Shown: positions 20,370-33,038, numbered from the stretch's first letter. The stretch: DNA of 64,000 nucleotides from Tigriopus japonicus (GCA_010645155.1 CM021322.1:12788454-12852453), one strand, 5' to 3'. Program-made: numbers and translations. The notes: generated from the letters alone by a model not told the origin.

Positions 20370-22683
20370 TTACTTTGGCGGCGTGAGATGAAGAATTTGC
20401 TTCGGCGCAAGGTTCTTCCCAAAACAAGTGTGTATCTGTTGGGCCATTTTTATGATATCCACGAACTCATGTCCTTCCGAGCAAGAAGCGTTTACGAGCT
20501 CATTCCCCATCACATTGATTTTTAAACTTTCCAAGAAGGCTTCAACAAAGGTCTCCCTGGCAAATCGAAATGACATCAGCAGGTTTTTTAGCTCTGGGAT
20601 TTTCATAAAATTGGTATAAAGTGACTAAATCCAAAGGCAAGCAAGGAAAACCAAATCACTTGGCTTTTTTTAGTCCTCCACGATTCACTTGGTCCAGAAA
20701 TCTTGCTTGAAGTTGGCCGCAGTCTTTTTCTTCCGCATTAAACTCTTCAAAGGCAACCTCTAAATCAGAATCGCTTGAAGGAACTGCCTTGCATTCCATA
20801 AAAGATTTCCGGGCTGATATCGACTTAACTAGATATCCAGCAAAGTAGTGTATGATATTCTTGTCACCAATGCCCTCAATCTCTTTCACCGGAAACATAA
20901 GACTGTTGATCTTATGAAATTCCTTCATAACGTCTTTCACTTCCACTTCACTTTCCACGGTCACAGCTTTTAAGTCCGACATGCTCACTTTACTGATCTT
21001 AACCAATGATCGGGATTTGATGTTTTTTTGGACTCCAAAATTTGTCAACGGGATATCCAATAATTTCCCCCGGATAACTGACGATACCATCCACATTGTC
21101 TGTCAATGGGATCTGACTGGAACTACGCAAGGATCACGTAGGTTAGACCATGATTTGCCAGAAGATGAGGGGATAGTTCAATCGCCACTGTAATTGATTG
21201 TCTCACTGCCATGAACGTCTCGCTCGTTAGACATGTCGTTTTCTTTGTGGCAGTTTTGAGGTTGCTCCATTTGTCGATCCATTTAAGGAAGGCTCTGAGG
21301 AATTTGCTTGGTTCACAATCTGGTGAAGTAATAGGGAATTTCATTTCATTTGGGAATCTCTTTTCAAAATGTTTACTTTGGGATTTTTCACATTCACCAC
21401 ATTCCAAAAGTGTCTAATAGTCTTCAAAAACTCAACTGTATCCATTCATTTGGATTTGTTGATAGATTTCGAGAAATACTCAACAGCACTGATAGTAGAG
21501 TCATGAAAGAGACTGCTAATTTCACATTGGTGTGCTCAATTTTAGTAGGATGAAGAACTTAGTGTGAAAGTTTGTGCGCCATTTTTAAGGGGTTCCCAGA
21601 TTCTAACTTGAACACAACTTCAATGTGGGTGATTGATGCGTGAGTCAATTTTGTTGAATCATCCCAATTGGGGTAGATAAAGTCTCGTTTGTTGATGAAA
21701 CAGTTGAAGATATTCTTGAAGTTGTGAATCGGATCAAAGTACAGGAACAGAGGATCTTTTGTGACTGGATGCTCCACACGAGTCTTGATTGTACCTCCCG
21801 AAATGTTTGCAAAAAACCTCCTATTTGGAGAAACATTATTGACCGACATTGCGAAGAACTCTCAGAGTCTCTTGGGTGCATTCATTAATCTTTGTAGCAT
21901 CCAAGCTTGTCACCGGAAACAAAGCCACACCATCTAGATACTTTCCGCCAATGGAGGAAATCATGACGGCTAAGACAGTCTTGCTAGCCTTCCCATCTTC
22001 ATTTCCGTAGAATCTTCCACCAACGAATTTAAATTGAGATGCACAGTACTATATTTTGTCAAACATTGACACCACTGTCCTCTCACGTGAAGATAAATTT
22101 TGAATTCGCCTCTTGAGATACTCGTGCGTTGATTTTCCAATGCCACTATCGGTTTGAAGTGACGCAGTGAGCCATTTGACATGACTTTCTGAGGGTAAAG
22201 TTAAGATGTTTTTGTGGATGATTTGGTGGTAGAGTGATGGAGAATTGGCTCTCCACATTGTGGCACATATGAGAAGATCAGTGGAGTATCGCCTTCCAAG
22301 ATCTACTTTCCTGCCAATTGGATCTGTTCGAGACAAAAGTTGACCTTCCAACTTAGAACATTGTCTAGTTCTAGACTTGAAATTGCCTTGATAAAATCCG
22401 ACACTATTAAATCGAACGACTGTGTCCCGGAGTTGAATTCCTCATGCTTAGCCTTGAGGAAGCTCACAATATTCACAATTTCCGTAATTGACGAGACGGT
22501 ATCTTGTGTTATGTGCCCAACTATTTCTACTGGCACCTTTTTGTTTCGAACTGTCATAACGAATTGTAGATTGACTTTAATAGTCAAGCAGAATTGGATC
22601 TCCAAATTTGCGGCATTGCTCTCATCTAAGGCTAAAAATTGAACCTTGTCACTTTTATCAACAAATACCACTCCAGAAGGCAA
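20370..22683 (-). pseudogene. P-element/THAP9-like transposase, decayed
   Basis: Successive minus-strand fragments in three frames follow the order of a P-superfamily transposase. 22683-22303 holds a poorly conserved N-terminal part. 22351-21900 holds GRRYSTDLLICATMW, a LPSESHVKWL segment, RIQNLSSRERTVVSMFDKI and SSIGGKYLDGVALFP. 21849-21559 holds FDPIHNFKNIFN, the segment with the central Asp-His. 21407-20990 holds a helical insert and FQSDPIDRQCGWYRQLSGG (about 21121-21065), a box characteristic of THAP9-like proteins. 20910-20656 holds HYFAGYLVKSIS. At least three frameshifts or stops separate the pieces (for example TAG before FQSDP). No THAP zinc finger was found upstream. Domain assignment is from recognised motifs. 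The gene is clearly dead. Confidence 0.75.
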
Positions 22684-22867
22684 TCTGACATCCTTGGTCT
22701 TGATATTAGCAGCTATTTTTGTGCCATTATCCGCTTCTCCGTCCTGCTGTTAGTCCCTATCCGCTTTTCCGTTTGCTATTTTCGTGCCCTTCAATGCGAT
22801 GAAGCGGTCGAGAATTGGTCCGTTTATGAGCTTGACAAATACTATTTATTGACCGCCTTCTCCTTTT

Positions 22868-23470
22868 ATGAGACTTCCTCCAAGCCCGAAGAGGTCAGGT
22901 CCCAAATATTATTATAAGAGTCCCTTCCAATTAAATGTTGATGGCATGATTCTAACAGAAAAGCAGGAAATGGCATCCTCATTAAATTCTTACTTTGCCT
23001 CAATAGGGAAAAACCTGAGCAAAGAGAATGACAATGCAAATATAAGCACAGATATTTTATCTAGTATTCCAAACGTAACAAATCAGCGTAGCTATTATTT
23101 TAAAGCTATTTCTCACCTAGACATTTTAAGAATCGTGGACCAATTATCTTGTAAATCTAGTCATGGTTTTGACGAAATTTCGAATACAGTACTGAAAAGC
23201 ATCAAAAGAAAAATAGCAAGACCCTTATCCCAACTTGTAAGTATCTCTTTAATCACGGGTTATATTCCAGCTGATTGGAAATTGGCAAAAATCATACCCT
23301 TGTACAAGGGGGGAAACAGGGAAGAAATGAGCAACTACAGACCAATTAGCATTCTACCATTGCTATCAATTTTTTGGAAAAGATTGCTTATCAACAAATA
23401 TCTTGCCTCGTTGCAAAGAATGGAACTACTTTCTTGATTGATTATCCTTATTCCGGATTACGGAAATTGT
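22868..23470 (+). pseudogene. LINE reverse transcriptase fragment
   Basis: The plus strand encodes SSHGFDEISNTVLK, a WKLAKIIPLYKGG box and NYRPISILP, which are the first conserved blocks of a non-LTR reverse transcriptase. A frameshift near 23374 moves to EKIAYQQISC. The catalytic YxDD block is absent. The fragment differs from the other LINEs here in its NYRPISILPLLS text. It is bracketed by inverted GGCACGAAAATAG motifs (22705-22800 and 23469-23565), so it may sit inside a MITE. Confidence 0.8.
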
Positions 23471-23845
23471 GGCACGAAAATATGATAAGAGATCCTATGA
23501 GAGTAGGATGGGGAGAAGCAGAGAATCGGTCAAGCGGTTACAGTCGTTTGGCACGAAAATAGCTCTTAATGACCTGAGATTGATCATAGGCAAAATTCAG
23601 CTTGAATTTTTGGTCGATCAATCAGGAACCGATGTTAAAACAATTTGTTCGGAAGTGATCCTCACAATTGCCTAATTAATCTACACCTACTCTGGGTATA
23701 TTCAATGATTGGCCCAATTTCTGAATGATGCAGCTTGACGAGAAAACTAAAGAAGAATGATGTCAAGGTAAGATTCAAAAGAAATTTGATCAACAAACGA
23801 ACGACATATGTCCCCTTCTATATACCTCAAGTGGATGGTATTTTT

Positions 23846-23861
23846 GGCTCTGAAAAGAGCC
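23846..23861 (-). terminator. histone 3' stem-loop of H1
   Basis: GGCTCTTTTCAGAGCC on the minus strand is a perfect match to the metazoan histone stem-loop consensus, 39 bp after the H1 stop. It directs SLBP-dependent cleavage instead of polyadenylation. Confidence 0.95.
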
Positions 23862-23900
23862 TAAGATGGTTTTTGTGTTGGTCTAACACATTTGGAAAAG

Positions 23901-24458
23901 TTACTTCTTCTTGGGGGCGGTCTTCTTTTTGGGTGAAGTCTTCTTGACCTTCTTTACGGGGGTCTTCTTAGCGGGTGCAGCCTTCTTCTTGGGAGTTTTG
24001 GTCTTCTTGGGCTTGGCTTCAGCGGCAGCTTTGGCGGGTTTCTTGGCAACAGCAGTCTTCTTCTTGGGTGATTTGACCTTCTTTTCGACAACAGGCTTCT
24101 TGGCAACCACTTTTTTCTTGGGGGTCTTGGCCTTCTTGGGCTTGGCAGCGGCCTTGGGCTTTTCCGTCTTGGCAGCCACGGCCAGTTTGAAAGAGCCAGA
24201 GGCACCCGCTCCCTTGGTTTGGACGAGCTTCTTTTTCTCCACCAAGGATTTGAGAGCCTTTTTGATGAAGTGGGCATTCTTGACCACGTCAACCTTGTAG
24301 TTAGCGGTAATGTACTTCTTGATGGCAGGCAAGGACGAGCCATTGCGCTCTTTCAAGGCCTTGACAGCGGCCATCACCATCACCGAGGTAGGGGGATGGG
24401 TAGGAGCAGCCTTGGGCTTGGCGACCTTCTTGGTTTTGGCAGCAGCAGTTTCAGACAT
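23901..24458 (-). CDS. histone H1
   Basis: Linker histone that binds nucleosomes at the DNA entry and exit site. The start chosen is [11 protein letters not shown] at 24458; an upstream in-frame extension exists but is not part of known H1 proteins. Product 185 residues. The N-terminal tail is followed by the winged-helix globular domain at about residues 22-95 ([20 protein letters not shown], then SLPAIKKYI and [11 protein letters not shown]). The C-terminal tail has repeated [15 protein letters not shown] and TPKKKAAP blocks. It is divergent from H4, whose start codon is 408 bp away. No TATA box is visible upstream, unlike the other four genes, which parallels the TATA-less H1 promoter of Drosophila. 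A stem-loop follows, so expression should be tied to S phase. Confidence 0.97.
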   Translation of the reverse strand: MSETAAAKTKKVAKPKAAPTHPPTSVMVMAAVKALKERNGSSLPAIKKYITANYKVDVVKNAHFIKKALKSLVEKKKLVQTKGAGASGSFKLAVAAKTEKPKAAAKPKKAKTPKKKVVAKKPVVEKKVKSPKKKTAVAKKPAKAAAEAKPKKTKTPKKKAAPAKKTPVKKVKKTSPKKKTAPKKK

Positions 24459-24807
24459 CTTGCTACAAGAGTTTCTGGGAACAGAATGATGGTCCAAGCC
24501 CAATGGTAAAGTTTCAAAGGGCACCAATGCTCCCTAACATGAGGCTCGCCGCCAATTTTTGAACGCCAACAGATCAGAAACCCATGTCTTCTACACAGAT
24601 GAGCTAAAGGCGGCAATTTTTGACCCAATACTAGTTTTGCTCCTTGTCTGAAGAGGCAGATGGCGGGTGCTCGCGAGCATCCTTCGTTCCTTTGGCTCGC
24701 CCGTGTTTCTCAGATATGACTAGTGGGATAGGTCTAAATGCAAAAAGGAAGGGGAGGTCATGTCACTCCAAAGAGCAAAAACCTGTTTAGAAGCGCCCGG
24801 TTGTGAG

Positions 24808-24814
24808 TATAAAA
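24808..24814 (+). promoter_or_regulatory. TATA box of H4
   Basis: TATAAAA 53-59 bp upstream of the H4 start codon. Confidence 0.85.
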
Positions 24815-24863
24815 CCAGTTTTGCTCTCAACATGGTCATCAAACCCTGTGTTGAAGTTGTTGA

Positions 24864-25178
<315 letters not shown>

Positions 25179-25222
25179 CTTTGCTGACATTAAATGTTCA
25201 GAACATCGAACATTTCCTTTCA

Positions 25223-25238
25223 GGCCCTTTTCAGGGCC
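25223..25238 (+). terminator. histone 3' stem-loop of H4
   Basis: GGCCCTTTTCAGGGCC, a six-base-pair stem with a TTTC-type loop, 45 bp after the stop. Confidence 0.95.
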
Positions 25239-26214
25239 ACCACTGATTTCAAACAGATCATTAAATTGTTGAGCTTGTAACAATATTACTAAGCAACGTT
25301 TCTTGTAGAATAGTTTTTTCCTGTGATTTTCATCGGCCAAAATAAAACTTGTGAAGAAAAAGAAAGTGGACAACCTCTATTTAACGTACAACTAACTGGG
25401 AGGTCACGGTACATAAGACTGGGAGGTCATGTACTAATACAGCTCCTAAAATTGAACCCTGACACAAAAGTTTGAACTATTTTCAAACTTCTCAACAAAT
25501 ATTGAACACGTAAAATCAGAAATATTGTGCCACAAGGCCCAAAGGTTGCAGGTGTTTTCTATTTTACCGGTTCCGCTTAAAGGGCTCTTACGAAAATTTA
25601 TTCCTAATACGTGGACCTAAAAGTGCATGTGTCTCATAAATTAATTGGACTGATATTCGAACTTAAAATTTCTGCTCTTTAACGAAACATTTTCCGCATG
25701 TTGATCTTAGGCAAGAGTCAGTTATTTTCTGCAGACAGGTCATTCAGAATTTTTGTAGAATATATCCGTCACAAGTTAAAATCAGTGTCCCTTTGGCTGT
25801 ATGAAGAGCTTTTTCAGTTTTTCATCAAATCGTACAGTTGTGGGTTCTAGGGTCGGAGGTTTGATCACGTCATCCAGTTTATTCCGATAGGCAATGTCTT
25901 GTCCGGTATCAAATTGGTTCTCAGTCTATAGGTGTGGAATAGCGTCTAAAAGTTTCCTTGCGAGAGGTCGTGGAGAAGAATCGATCCCGGGACCTCTCTC
26001 ACTACAAGAAACTGCGCTAACCACGACTCTTCCTTCCCCTTATTGATTTTGAGTTGATTGGCTTATTAACGTGAAACGCACTAGTTAGTGCGCTCAATTG
26101 ATCAGTTTTAATAGATTCATATTTCTATGGACACTAGATTTTTTTCCCTATATGATCGGACGAATTGTTCTTAACTACAAATAAATGCTAGATTCTCTGA
26201 TGGTAAGAAATTTT
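25239..26214. other. H4-H2B spacer
   Basis: Spacer between the convergent H4 and H2B genes. Apart from a tRNA-like sequence at 25967-26027, no gene or shared repeat was seen. GGGAGGTCA occurs twice near 25400. Confidence 0.5.
25967..26027 (-). other. tRNA-like sequence (SINE head or tRNA pseudogene)
   Basis: On the minus strand a 61-nt segment has perfectly pairing 7-bp ends (GTCGTGG / CCACGAC), an A-box-like GTGGTTAGCGCAGT and a B-box-like GGGATCGATTC. It is about 11 nt too short for a tRNA and lacks a good anticodon arm, so it is most likely a tRNA-derived remnant. Confidence 0.5.
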
Positions 26215-26230
26215 GGCCTTGAAAAAGGCC
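26215..26230 (-). terminator. histone 3' stem-loop of H2B
   Basis: GGCCTTTTTCAAGGCC on the minus strand, 40 bp after the H2B stop. Confidence 0.95.
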
Positions 26231-26270
26231 TTTTGCGAATGGCGTTGCCACATCTTCTCATCTGAGGGGT

Positions 26271-26642
26271 TTACTTGGAGGAGGTGTATTTGGTGACGGC
26301 CTTGGTACCCTCAGACACGGCGTGTTTGGCCAATTCTCCGGGGAGAAGGAGTCGCACGGCGGTCTGGATCTCCCGCGAGGTGATGGTCGATCGCTTGTTG
26401 TAGTGGGCCAATCGAGAGGCCTCGGAGGCAATGCGCTCGAAGATGTCGTTCACGAACGAGTTCATGATGGACATGGCCTTGGAGGAGATACCGGTGTCAG
26501 GGTGGACCTGCTTCAACACCTTGTAGATGTAGATGGCATAGGACTCCTTGCGCTTGCGGTTCTTCTTCTTGTCGCCCTTGGAGATGTTCTTCTGGGCTTT
26601 GCCGGCCTTCTTGGCAGCTTTTCCGGAAACTTTGGGAGGCAT
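26271..26642 (-). CDS. histone H2B
   Basis: Core histone dimerising with H2A. The start is [12 protein letters not shown] at 26642; seven further in-frame codons upstream (MNSSTSI) are not part of H2B and lie in the leader. The product is 123 residues: a basic tail, the histone fold ([19 protein letters not shown] to [16 protein letters not shown]) and the conserved C-terminal [11 protein letters not shown] with the ubiquitylatable Lys. Intronless. It is divergent from H2A (657 bp between starts), the usual pairing, with a TATA box and a stem-loop. Confidence 0.98.
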   Translation of the reverse strand: MPPKVSGKAAKKAGKAQKNISKGDKKKNRKRKESYAIYIYKVLKQVHPDTGISSKAMSIMNSFVNDIFERIASEASRLAHYNKRSTITSREIQTAVRLLLPGELAKHAVSEGTKAVTKYTSSK

Positions 26643-26698
26643 GATGGACGTTGAAGAGTTCAAAACAGGTTTGATGATGTGCTGAAGAAGAGCATCGA

Positions 26699-26705
26699 AT
26701 TTATA
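26699..26705 (-). promoter_or_regulatory. TATA box of H2B
   Basis: TATAAAT on the minus strand, 57-63 bp upstream of the start codon. Confidence 0.8.
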
Positions 26706-27221
26706 TGACGAGCGCGATTCTCATGAGCAATCTCCATGCTCGTTGGCCAACCGGTTCTAGAGATTAGCTCAACCTTGAATCTTGAAAAGGAAAGAAGACG
26801 AGGAGCAACTAAGAAGCTTAAGGGGACGTGCCGGGAGCGTCCAACCATCTGCTCCTCTTCAATTACAATCAGTGCCTCCATATTCCAGAAAGAACAAGTG
26901 GAAAACCCCAATTTAGAATATGAGTTGTCAATTTATTTGCGCCAGCCAGATCCCCAAAAATGCTATGTACTACATTGTGTCAAATAATTTGCGAAATCTA
27001 GACTCCATAAAAGCGCCAAATTCGCGTAAGAGCGCAAGATACGGAGACTGGTGAAAATGTCGATTGTTGGACCATCAGTGAGGTTACCAAACATTGGTGC
27101 TTAATTTTTGTGGTCTTTGTCCTCCCGACAGAAGAGTAATTCAATGTTGTTAAGGTTCGAGACAGCTGATTGGTTCATTTCACTGGAAAACCGGTGGCTA
27201 TGAGGACTGCTCCAAACCAGC

Positions 27222-27228
27222 TATAAAA
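27222..27228 (+). promoter_or_regulatory. TATA box of H2A
   Basis: TATAAAA 72-78 bp upstream of the start codon, followed by a TTCAGGATCAC initiator-like stretch near 27263. Confidence 0.85.
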
Positions 27229-27299
27229 CCTTGTAGGACGCAAGCATCTGGTATCTATTCCGTTCAGGATCACAGATACAGGCAAACCTTCACTCAATC

Positions 27300-27674
27300 A
27301 TGTCCGGACGCGGCAAAGGAGGAAAAGTTAAGGGCAAGGCCAAGAGCCGCTCCAACCGTGCCGGTCTTCAATTCCCCGTGGGCCGTATCCATCGTCTCCT
27401 CCGCAAGGGCAACTATGCCGAGCGTGTGGGAGCTGGAGCGCCCGTCTACTTGGCCGCTGTCATGGAATACTTGGCGGCTGAGGTCCTCGAGTTGGCCGGC
27501 AATGCTGCCCGTGACAACAAGAAGACCCGCATCATTCCCCGTCACTTGCAATTGGCCATCCGAAACGACGAGGAGTTGAACAAGCTCTTGTCGGGCGTGA
27601 CCATCGCTCAAGGAGGTGTGCTCCCCAACATCCAAGCCGTCCTCCTCCCCAAGAAGACCGAAAAGAAGGCTTAA
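27300..27674 (+). CDS. histone H2A
   Basis: Core histone dimerising with H2B. The 124-residue product has the [17 protein letters not shown] tail, the fold from [24 protein letters not shown] to the acidic patch ([10 protein letters not shown]), and the docking segment [19 protein letters not shown]. There is no SQ motif, so it is canonical H2A and not H2A.X, and it lacks the H2A.Z signature. The KVKGK tail resembles that of crustacean H2A proteins as I recall them. Intronless, TATA-driven, with a stem-loop 34 bp after the stop. Confidence 0.98.
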
Positions 27675-27708
27675 ATCGCCTATCTTCATGCCTTCCGTTA
27701 CCATCAAC

Positions 27709-27724
27709 GGCCCTTTTCAGGGCC
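27709..27724 (+). terminator. histone 3' stem-loop of H2A
   Basis: GGCCCTTTTCAGGGCC, identical to the H4 stem-loop. Confidence 0.95.
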
Positions 27725-28778
27725 AAAACTAGCCTTCAAAAGAATATTTTTAAAGTTGATCATCAACGTCAGCGTAACTTTCATTCAGCTTGATATGAGA
27801 GTGTTTTCGATCGCATGAAACTGATTAATAACAACAATATTTAAACAATCGGTAAATCACTCTTAAAAGTCGAATTGTGAAAGTTGTCGTATTCATTTAT
27901 AACTCCAAACCAAAGATTGTCGCAAACCTTGTGTTCAAATCCATGGGTTGGACTAGATTCTTTGACTTGGAAGGGAGCTATTGTGTGCATGAAAAGGCGT
28001 AAATTACGAGGCATGCATTACGATTGGCTCTAAAGTTTGCTCATTATTGTGCATCATTTCCTACAACCTATTGGAGACGAGAGCAAATTTCCTTTGCTCA
28101 CTATTGTACATCTTTGAGAAATTTGGTCCAATCGCCGACATCAAAAAAAGAAGTGGGCGTTCATTTGTATTCAAACCTAATGATTTGTCGTTGCATCCGA
28201 TATTTCTGTCAGAATGGGCTAAAAAGGCGCATTTCATTCATACAATTCAAATTGCTTACATCAGGAATTCAAAATTTTAATAAAAATGTTTTCCTGTCAT
28301 AATTTTGAGAAATAACGTAATGAAAGCGATTTTCTGGTAAATTTTTCTCAAGAATTGCAGTAGAAAATGACCTTTTCCTATCATCTGTAAGTCTTTCTTC
28401 ATAGCTTAGAACAGCTGATAAAACTAAAAACATAGTTACAACTTTCAAATATCCTCTCTGCTTCTTCTCTTCCTTTGATTTTGCCGTTCTTTTTTTAGGT
28501 CATTCTGGAGGGAACAAGCAATTTCGCCAGTTTTTTGAAATTTTCCCAATTCTTTTCATTTTGGACAAAAATCCCAGATTTTTGTAAATACCTTGAAAAA
28601 TATAATTTACTACTATCTGTTGGCCCAAACGATAAACTATTTTTTTGCTGAAACTTCAATATACGCGTGTAATGCTGGCTCTTTTCCTCGATTTGATTTT
28701 GATTGACAAACTAACCTTTGTCCAGAAAATCAACCGTAACAATAATTTCCCCCCCTCTTCAATAATTTTGGACATTAA
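27725..28778. other. H2A-H3 spacer
   Basis: Spacer between the convergent H2A and H3 genes. The open frame at 28024-28302 contains an internal duplication (TTTGCTCATTATTG / TTTGCTCACTATTG) and no recognisable domain. Nothing else assigned. Confidence 0.45.
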
Positions 28779-29432
<654 letters not shown>

Positions 29433-29439
29433 TTATTGT

Positions 29440-31567
29440 CAGGGTGGGCATTTGATTTTTGGACATTTTGTCCACCCCTGTCCAAAAGGTGTCCAAAAGT
29501 GTCCAAAAATAAGGCTGTCCAAAAATAGGAGTGTCCAAAAGTGTCCAAAAACAGTAATTCGAAAAATAATGGTTAAAAACTTTTTTAGAATAACATTCTA
29601 CAAACTTTCTCTCCAAAATAAACGTCACTTGACGAAATCTAAGCAAGAACAAGTCAATTCAGCATAAGAAACTTACACTTAATACATTAAATGAGCCAAT
29701 AACTTGAAGGCCAAACTGGACAGACATTTGAACTTTCGACTCTTTTCATTTGACCACCGAGCATCGTCCAAAATGTGGGAAAGAATGATCGACTGAAGGA
29801 ATGAACGAATAAACGAATGTGAGACTGGGACTACTAATAACACGCTCACACCACACTTCATGTTAAACATAGTATGCGAGTACATTTTAAAGCTAATTGT
29901 GTCTTGATTTGTGACAAGAGAAGGTTACTTAGTATTTTGATTTATATTCCAAAGTTTATCATTGTTGCAAGCGTTTTCCATCCAAGAGGCAAGAGTGTCC
30001 AAAGAATGTTAACTATAATAAAGCACACTCAAACTCATATCAGATTGCAATGTGGGTATTATAATGCTTTTGCCAAAGAATTAAATCATTGTTGTTTTAC
30101 TCTTAAAAAGACAAGACTCTTGTTTACAGATGAGGAAAAAAATGTAAATCTTGAAACATTTTGAACAGTTACACACATTTTACCATATTAGGTCAGATGT
30201 TTTGTGTATTCCAAGGTGTGCTAGCAAAGTTGACTTCAAGGCAACTTCAAGGCAGTTTCAGCCGTTTTGTTGATAGCATAAGCTTTCTTGAATCAGAAGT
30301 ACACCCAGCAACTCATGAAAAAGAGAAGTGTACCGCTGGTGCCAAGGTGCAACAAGTAGATACGTCAACAATTTTCCAACGCTAGTCATATGTTTAGCAT
30401 ACACAAACATGTGCTAGTTCCATTGACTTCAAGTAAACTTCTAGCAAGCTGGGTCGCTATTTGGGCTTAGCATCAGGTTTAATTGATGAGAGGTTCTCCG
30501 AGAAGCACGCCTAGAGAGGAGCATACCAACGTTGTGGAAGCACTCCCAATTGAATACTTCAACGCTGATCAATCGAACTGCAAGCGAACTTCCTTCCAGT
30601 GTTTCCTTAAATTAGCTGCCAAAATTTGCATGCTGCTGTGAGATCAATCAATGTTTTGAGTTGAATGGAGTAATATGAAATAAAGAAGGAGAAATGTGGA
30701 AGAGCTGAATCAGCGGGCAATTAGTGTTTCGAGAGGATGAATTTACGATCATAGATGTAGAGGCACTTCTAGGTTGGAATGAGAGACTTACTTTCCAAAA
30801 TGGCAGCTGTCTCAACAAAACCAGCCAATTAAACTACGAAGTGTACTAACAAGTACACTTTCTAGAGTTGCCATCAAAACATGCTCACACCATTTACTTG
30901 AACTGGACGATTCATATTGCGTTTGGCACGATTTGTCAAAATTGCACCCAACAAACTATCAGAGTGCCACAAGTTCAAATTGAATTAGTAAATGAAATCA
31001 CTGAATGCGATTAGGTTGGGTTGCAGAAATCTTCAAAGGAGCTGTGTTTATAAAGTTAATGAAAAGTTTACTCTCAAGTAGACTTTGTAGCATACCTTCA
31101 AGTAAACTAGCAAGCATTCCAAGACCAATACAACCAAAACATATGACCTATTGTATAAACAAAACATTTATATTTTTAACAATTTATTAACAAGTTATCA
31201 TGGCAAAGTTTATTCCTCCAAGTAATGTTCCCATTAATAGAACTATTTTTGTATAAGTACACAACCATTCATTCTTTAGAATTCAATTACTTATGTAGTG
31301 TAACTGGTTTTTCGTCTGATTTGTACAACTTTCTTTTACGTTTGTTGGACTTTTGGACACTTATGGACATCTTTTGGGGATTTTTGGACACCCTCTGGGC
31401 ATTTTTGGACACCTTCTGGGTATTTTTGGACACTTTTGGACACTTTCGGACACTTTTGGACACTTTTGGACACTTTCGGACACTTTTGGACACTTTTGGA
31501 CACTTTCGGACACTTTTGGACACTAGAGTGTCCAAAATGCTCTCGATGTCGAAAAATGCCCACCCTG
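29440..31567. mobile_element. hAT element with 8-bp target duplication, non-autonomous
   Basis: The ends CAGGGTGGGCATTT and AAATGCCCACCCTG are inverted and resemble the CAGGGGTGG termini common in hAT elements. The flanking 8 bp are identical, ATTATTGT at 29432-29439 and 31568-31575. Just inside each end are arrays of TGTCCAAAA-type motifs, at 29455-29555 and, inverted and larger, at 31346-31535. Such subterminal repeats bind the transposase in known hAT elements. The 1.8-kb interior shows no transposase, only short frames. The element lies in the upstream region of H3. Confidence 0.9.
31346..31535 (+). repeat. 10-bp tandem array (CACTTTTGGA) at hAT end
   Basis: Units CACTTTTGGA and CACTTTCGGA alternate in a regular pattern (two of the first, one of the second) between about 31425 and 31525, preceded by longer related units (TTTTTGGACACCCTCTGGGCA). 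Frames across it on both strands are artefacts of the repeat. Confidence 0.95.
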
Positions 31568-31575
31568 ATTATTGT

Positions 31576-32367
31576 GCCTATTTTCCATGAATAAGGCCCA
31601 AAACTATGTTGCATGGGCTTAGGATTTCTTGATATGTTTAAGGATAATAGTGTTACAACATTATAGTTGCTAGTGTTTCCAAACTCAAAGGCATAAAACG
31701 TAAAATGTCCTTCCATGTTGTTAACTTTTGATTTCATTTCTCCAACCATCTTTCCACTTGGCAGTTTTGGAGGGAAATATTGCGCCAAATTTAGGGAGTG
31801 GAAAGTGTTGCTCAGGGTCGCCTGATGGCAGAGGCTCAAATTACTTGGTGTACTACGAAAAAGTAACCAAACCCCCAGATTTTTAAAAAGTGCTATTATC
31901 ATCATTGCATTATTGACCTTTTAAATATTTAACGTTTTACACCAGGACACAACGCAATGAACGAAGAAGTTTAACCAAAGGTTAAAAAATCGGCACTAGA
32001 TAAAGGCAAAAAAAGGGCAAAGTTTCTTGATTTCAGAGCTGTTCTAAACTTAACCTTGCTGCCAAAATTGGAGCTTCCACCTTAAACTTGATGTTTATAC
32101 ATATTTCAAGTCTTTTACAGCTCAGCTATGATATCATTGAATTAAAAAAAAACACCTTCAACCATCTCTGCTCAAGATGGCGCTGATTGTCATTTTTCTC
32201 TTTAATCGAAGCCCAACTTTGCTTCCTGAACGAGGCTGCTCTAACGGCGTGTTTCTCATGTTGAGAAAAAGAGAGGCCACCCCAACAGAATGTGTTCAGG
32301 GCCCGGAATTATGCGATAGCCATCTAGGTGACAAGAAGGCTATTTTCTATAAAAATCGTCCAACCCA
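31576..32367. other. no gene recognised
   Basis: Before the hAT insertion this would have been the far upstream region of H3. No histone gene, promoter or repeat is visible. Confidence 0.4.
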
Positions 32368-32436
32368 TAGATCATTTATTAATCACTAGAAAGCGTTCAA
32401 GCTTTAGTCAGGCTAACGGGGCGGAATGCGTTGAAT

Positions 32437-32791
32437 AGAGGTTGTGAAGAATTGTTTGTTGTCCCCCTCTATTCCCGCCCCACCAGCCTGTTGCGTAGAC
32501 ATCGCTGAAGACCAGCCAGCATTGTCCATGCACTCGGGAAGAAACAAAACTCAACGTAATTTTAACTATTTCGCAATATGTGTGATATTGTACTGATAAA
32601 TAAGTATCATAATTGTTTACCGATATCAAAAAGGACATTGGTTGGTGACATTGTTGGCAAATTTACTTGAAATATTAGGTAATTTGTCTCTTCCTGTGTC
32701 TGGACAGTGCAGGCTGGCCTACAGCGTGTCTACGCGGCAGGTCATGGCAGCGTCCATAGCGAAAGACAACAATCAATTCTTCACAACCTCT
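32437..32791. mobile_element. 355-bp MITE nested in the palindromic element
   Basis: Inverted ends AGAGGTTGTGAAGAATTG extend with gaps over about 110-130 bp each. Comparison with the uninterrupted copies at 34.9-35.1 and 63.7-63.9 kb locates the insertion exactly and suggests a 2-bp AT target duplication. Confidence 0.8.
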
Positions 32792-33038
32792 ATTTGTGAG
32801 GAAAATGTCGGCCTCGCAACTATTGAGTGGACAGTTGGTGTGACCAAACAAGTGAATCAAGACCGACTTTTTAAAACTCGTTCTTGAAGCCACAAGTTAG
32901 TTTTTGTCCATATATGTATTGGATGAACCCTGCATAACGCAAGAGCTTAAATTTGTGTTCTTCCTATCAGTGACTTATTCAATATATTGGCAAAAAAGTT
33001 CCTAGTTATAGTATTCAAATCCGAGGCATGATCACTTA

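Noticed and set aside
26322..26654. Plus-strand frame across H2B
   Set aside because: Antisense shadow of H2B.
27294..27707. 137-codon minus-strand frame across H2A
   Set aside because: Antisense shadow of H2A.
31225..31905. Long frames on both strands with repeated FLDTFGH- and KVSKSVRK-like text
   Set aside because: They are translations of the 10-bp tandem array at the hAT end, not genes.
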